Assembly (NCBI GenBank): GCA_900772095.1
Contig: CAAGQJ010000057.1
Span: 1-7,106 of the forward strand
Length of the DNA: 7,106 nt
Reading direction: 5' to 3'
Origin: Bacilli bacterium
Lineage (GTDB): Bacteria > Bacillota_I > Bacilli_A > RF39 > UBA660
Both the position numbers and the translations under genes were made by a program. Below, piece after piece: positions 6,893-7,106 of this stretch. Below the pieces are notes generated by a model, which saw only the letters and a program-made list of their open reading frames with translations, searched no databases and was not told the origin of the DNA. Position 1 is the stretch's first letter. Each line of letters opens with the position of its first letter.

Positions 6893-7054
6893 TTAACAAC
6901 CGATGCCTTTTAAGGGCGCTATGGAAGTGGTTTTGATAGTCTTTGGTGCGCTTACTTCTGTATGATTAAATGTGTGAATGATTAACATAAGTAAGATGAC
7001 AATTAGTAAGACAATTGCACTTATGAGATAAGTTAATTTTTTTATATTTTTCAT
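6893..7054 (-). CDS. Small single-pass membrane peptide, function unknown
   Basis: A 53-codon frame not recognised as any family. It has a basic N-terminus (MKNIKK), one strongly hydrophobic segment at residues ~8-27, then a short polar tail of about 25 residues rich in Thr, Lys, Ser and Pro that ends GIGC. By the positive-inside rule the tail would face outward. The C-terminal Cys is odd but unexplained; a lipobox would need the Cys near the N-terminus. Support for a real gene comes from the promoter just upstream and the terminator three bases after its stop. Weak points: there is no good Shine-Dalgarno sequence before the ATG, only GTGG, and an in-frame GTG lies three codons upstream at the predicted transcript start. 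The frame also stays open to the right edge of the window, so a longer protein truncated by the window cannot be excluded, although that stretch reads like promoter DNA. Confidence 0.62.
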   Translation of the reverse strand: MKNIKKLTYLISAIVLLIVILLMLIIHTFNHTEVSAPKTIKTTSIAPLKGIGC

Positions 7055-7069
7055 AAATACCACGATATA

Positions 7070-7097
7070 ATTATAACGTATTTCTAAATATTTACAA
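7070..7097 (-). promoter_or_regulatory. Promoter of the small membrane gene
   Basis: TTGTAA (7097-7092, four of six matches to TTGACA) is separated by 16 bases from a perfect TATAAT (7075-7070) on the minus strand. It is the best sigma-A-type promoter in the window. The expected start near 7063 leaves a leader of only about eight or nine bases before the ATG at 7054, so the transcript would be almost leaderless. Confidence 0.6.
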
Positions 7098-7106
7098 GTA
7101 TTAATA

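Noticed and set aside
1..7106. tRNA, rRNA, CRISPR array, insertion sequence or riboswitch
   Set aside because: No such structure was seen: nearly all bases are coding, and the gaps are too short and consist of terminator and promoter sequence.

Overview
The window is low-GC DNA with three minus-strand genes, each apparently its own transcription unit. A full-length PolC, the Gram-positive-type replicative DNA polymerase III alpha subunit, points to a Bacillota/Bacilli or Mollicutes-related bacterium. The SipW/TasA-type export signal on the neighbouring protein agrees. TGA is used as a stop codon and the tryptophans I checked are TGG, so the code looks standard (table 11), not the mycoplasma code. 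My inference is an uncultured, host-associated, small-genome Bacilli lineage; rank below that cannot be fixed from this window.

Layout from right to left, in the direction of transcription. At 7054-6893 is a predicted 53-residue single-pass membrane peptide with its own promoter, closed by a hairpin terminator at 6889-6860. At 6813-2203 is polC, with a TATAAT box just after that terminator and its own terminator overlapping the stop codon. At 2135-45 is a 696-residue secreted protein, with a promoter placed just after the polC terminator and a hairpin-plus-T7 terminator that contains its stop codon. All gaps are short and filled by terminator and promoter sequence; there is no gene-free stretch above 300 bases.

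The most interesting element is the 3' end of the secreted-protein gene. Its last ~150 coding bases change abruptly from A+T-rich sequence to about 58% G+C. In the core, 30 of 32 consecutive codons end in C or T, and the protein is rich in Gly, Asp, Asn, Tyr and Phe between invariant-looking landmarks (WW.LSP and GVRPSLSL). This is the appearance of the variable region of a diversity-generating retroelement (DGR): adenine-rich AAY-type template codons rewritten at their A positions, at the C-terminus of a C-type-lectin-like or formylglycine-generating-enzyme-like domain. No reverse transcriptase or template repeat lies in the window, so the cassette, if present, lies elsewhere in the genome.

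The genes do not form an obvious pathway. polC is housekeeping. The secreted protein combines a TasA/camelysin-like export and N-terminal module with a putatively hypervariable C-terminal binding domain, so it is probably a surface ligand-binding protein. The small membrane peptide is unrecognised.
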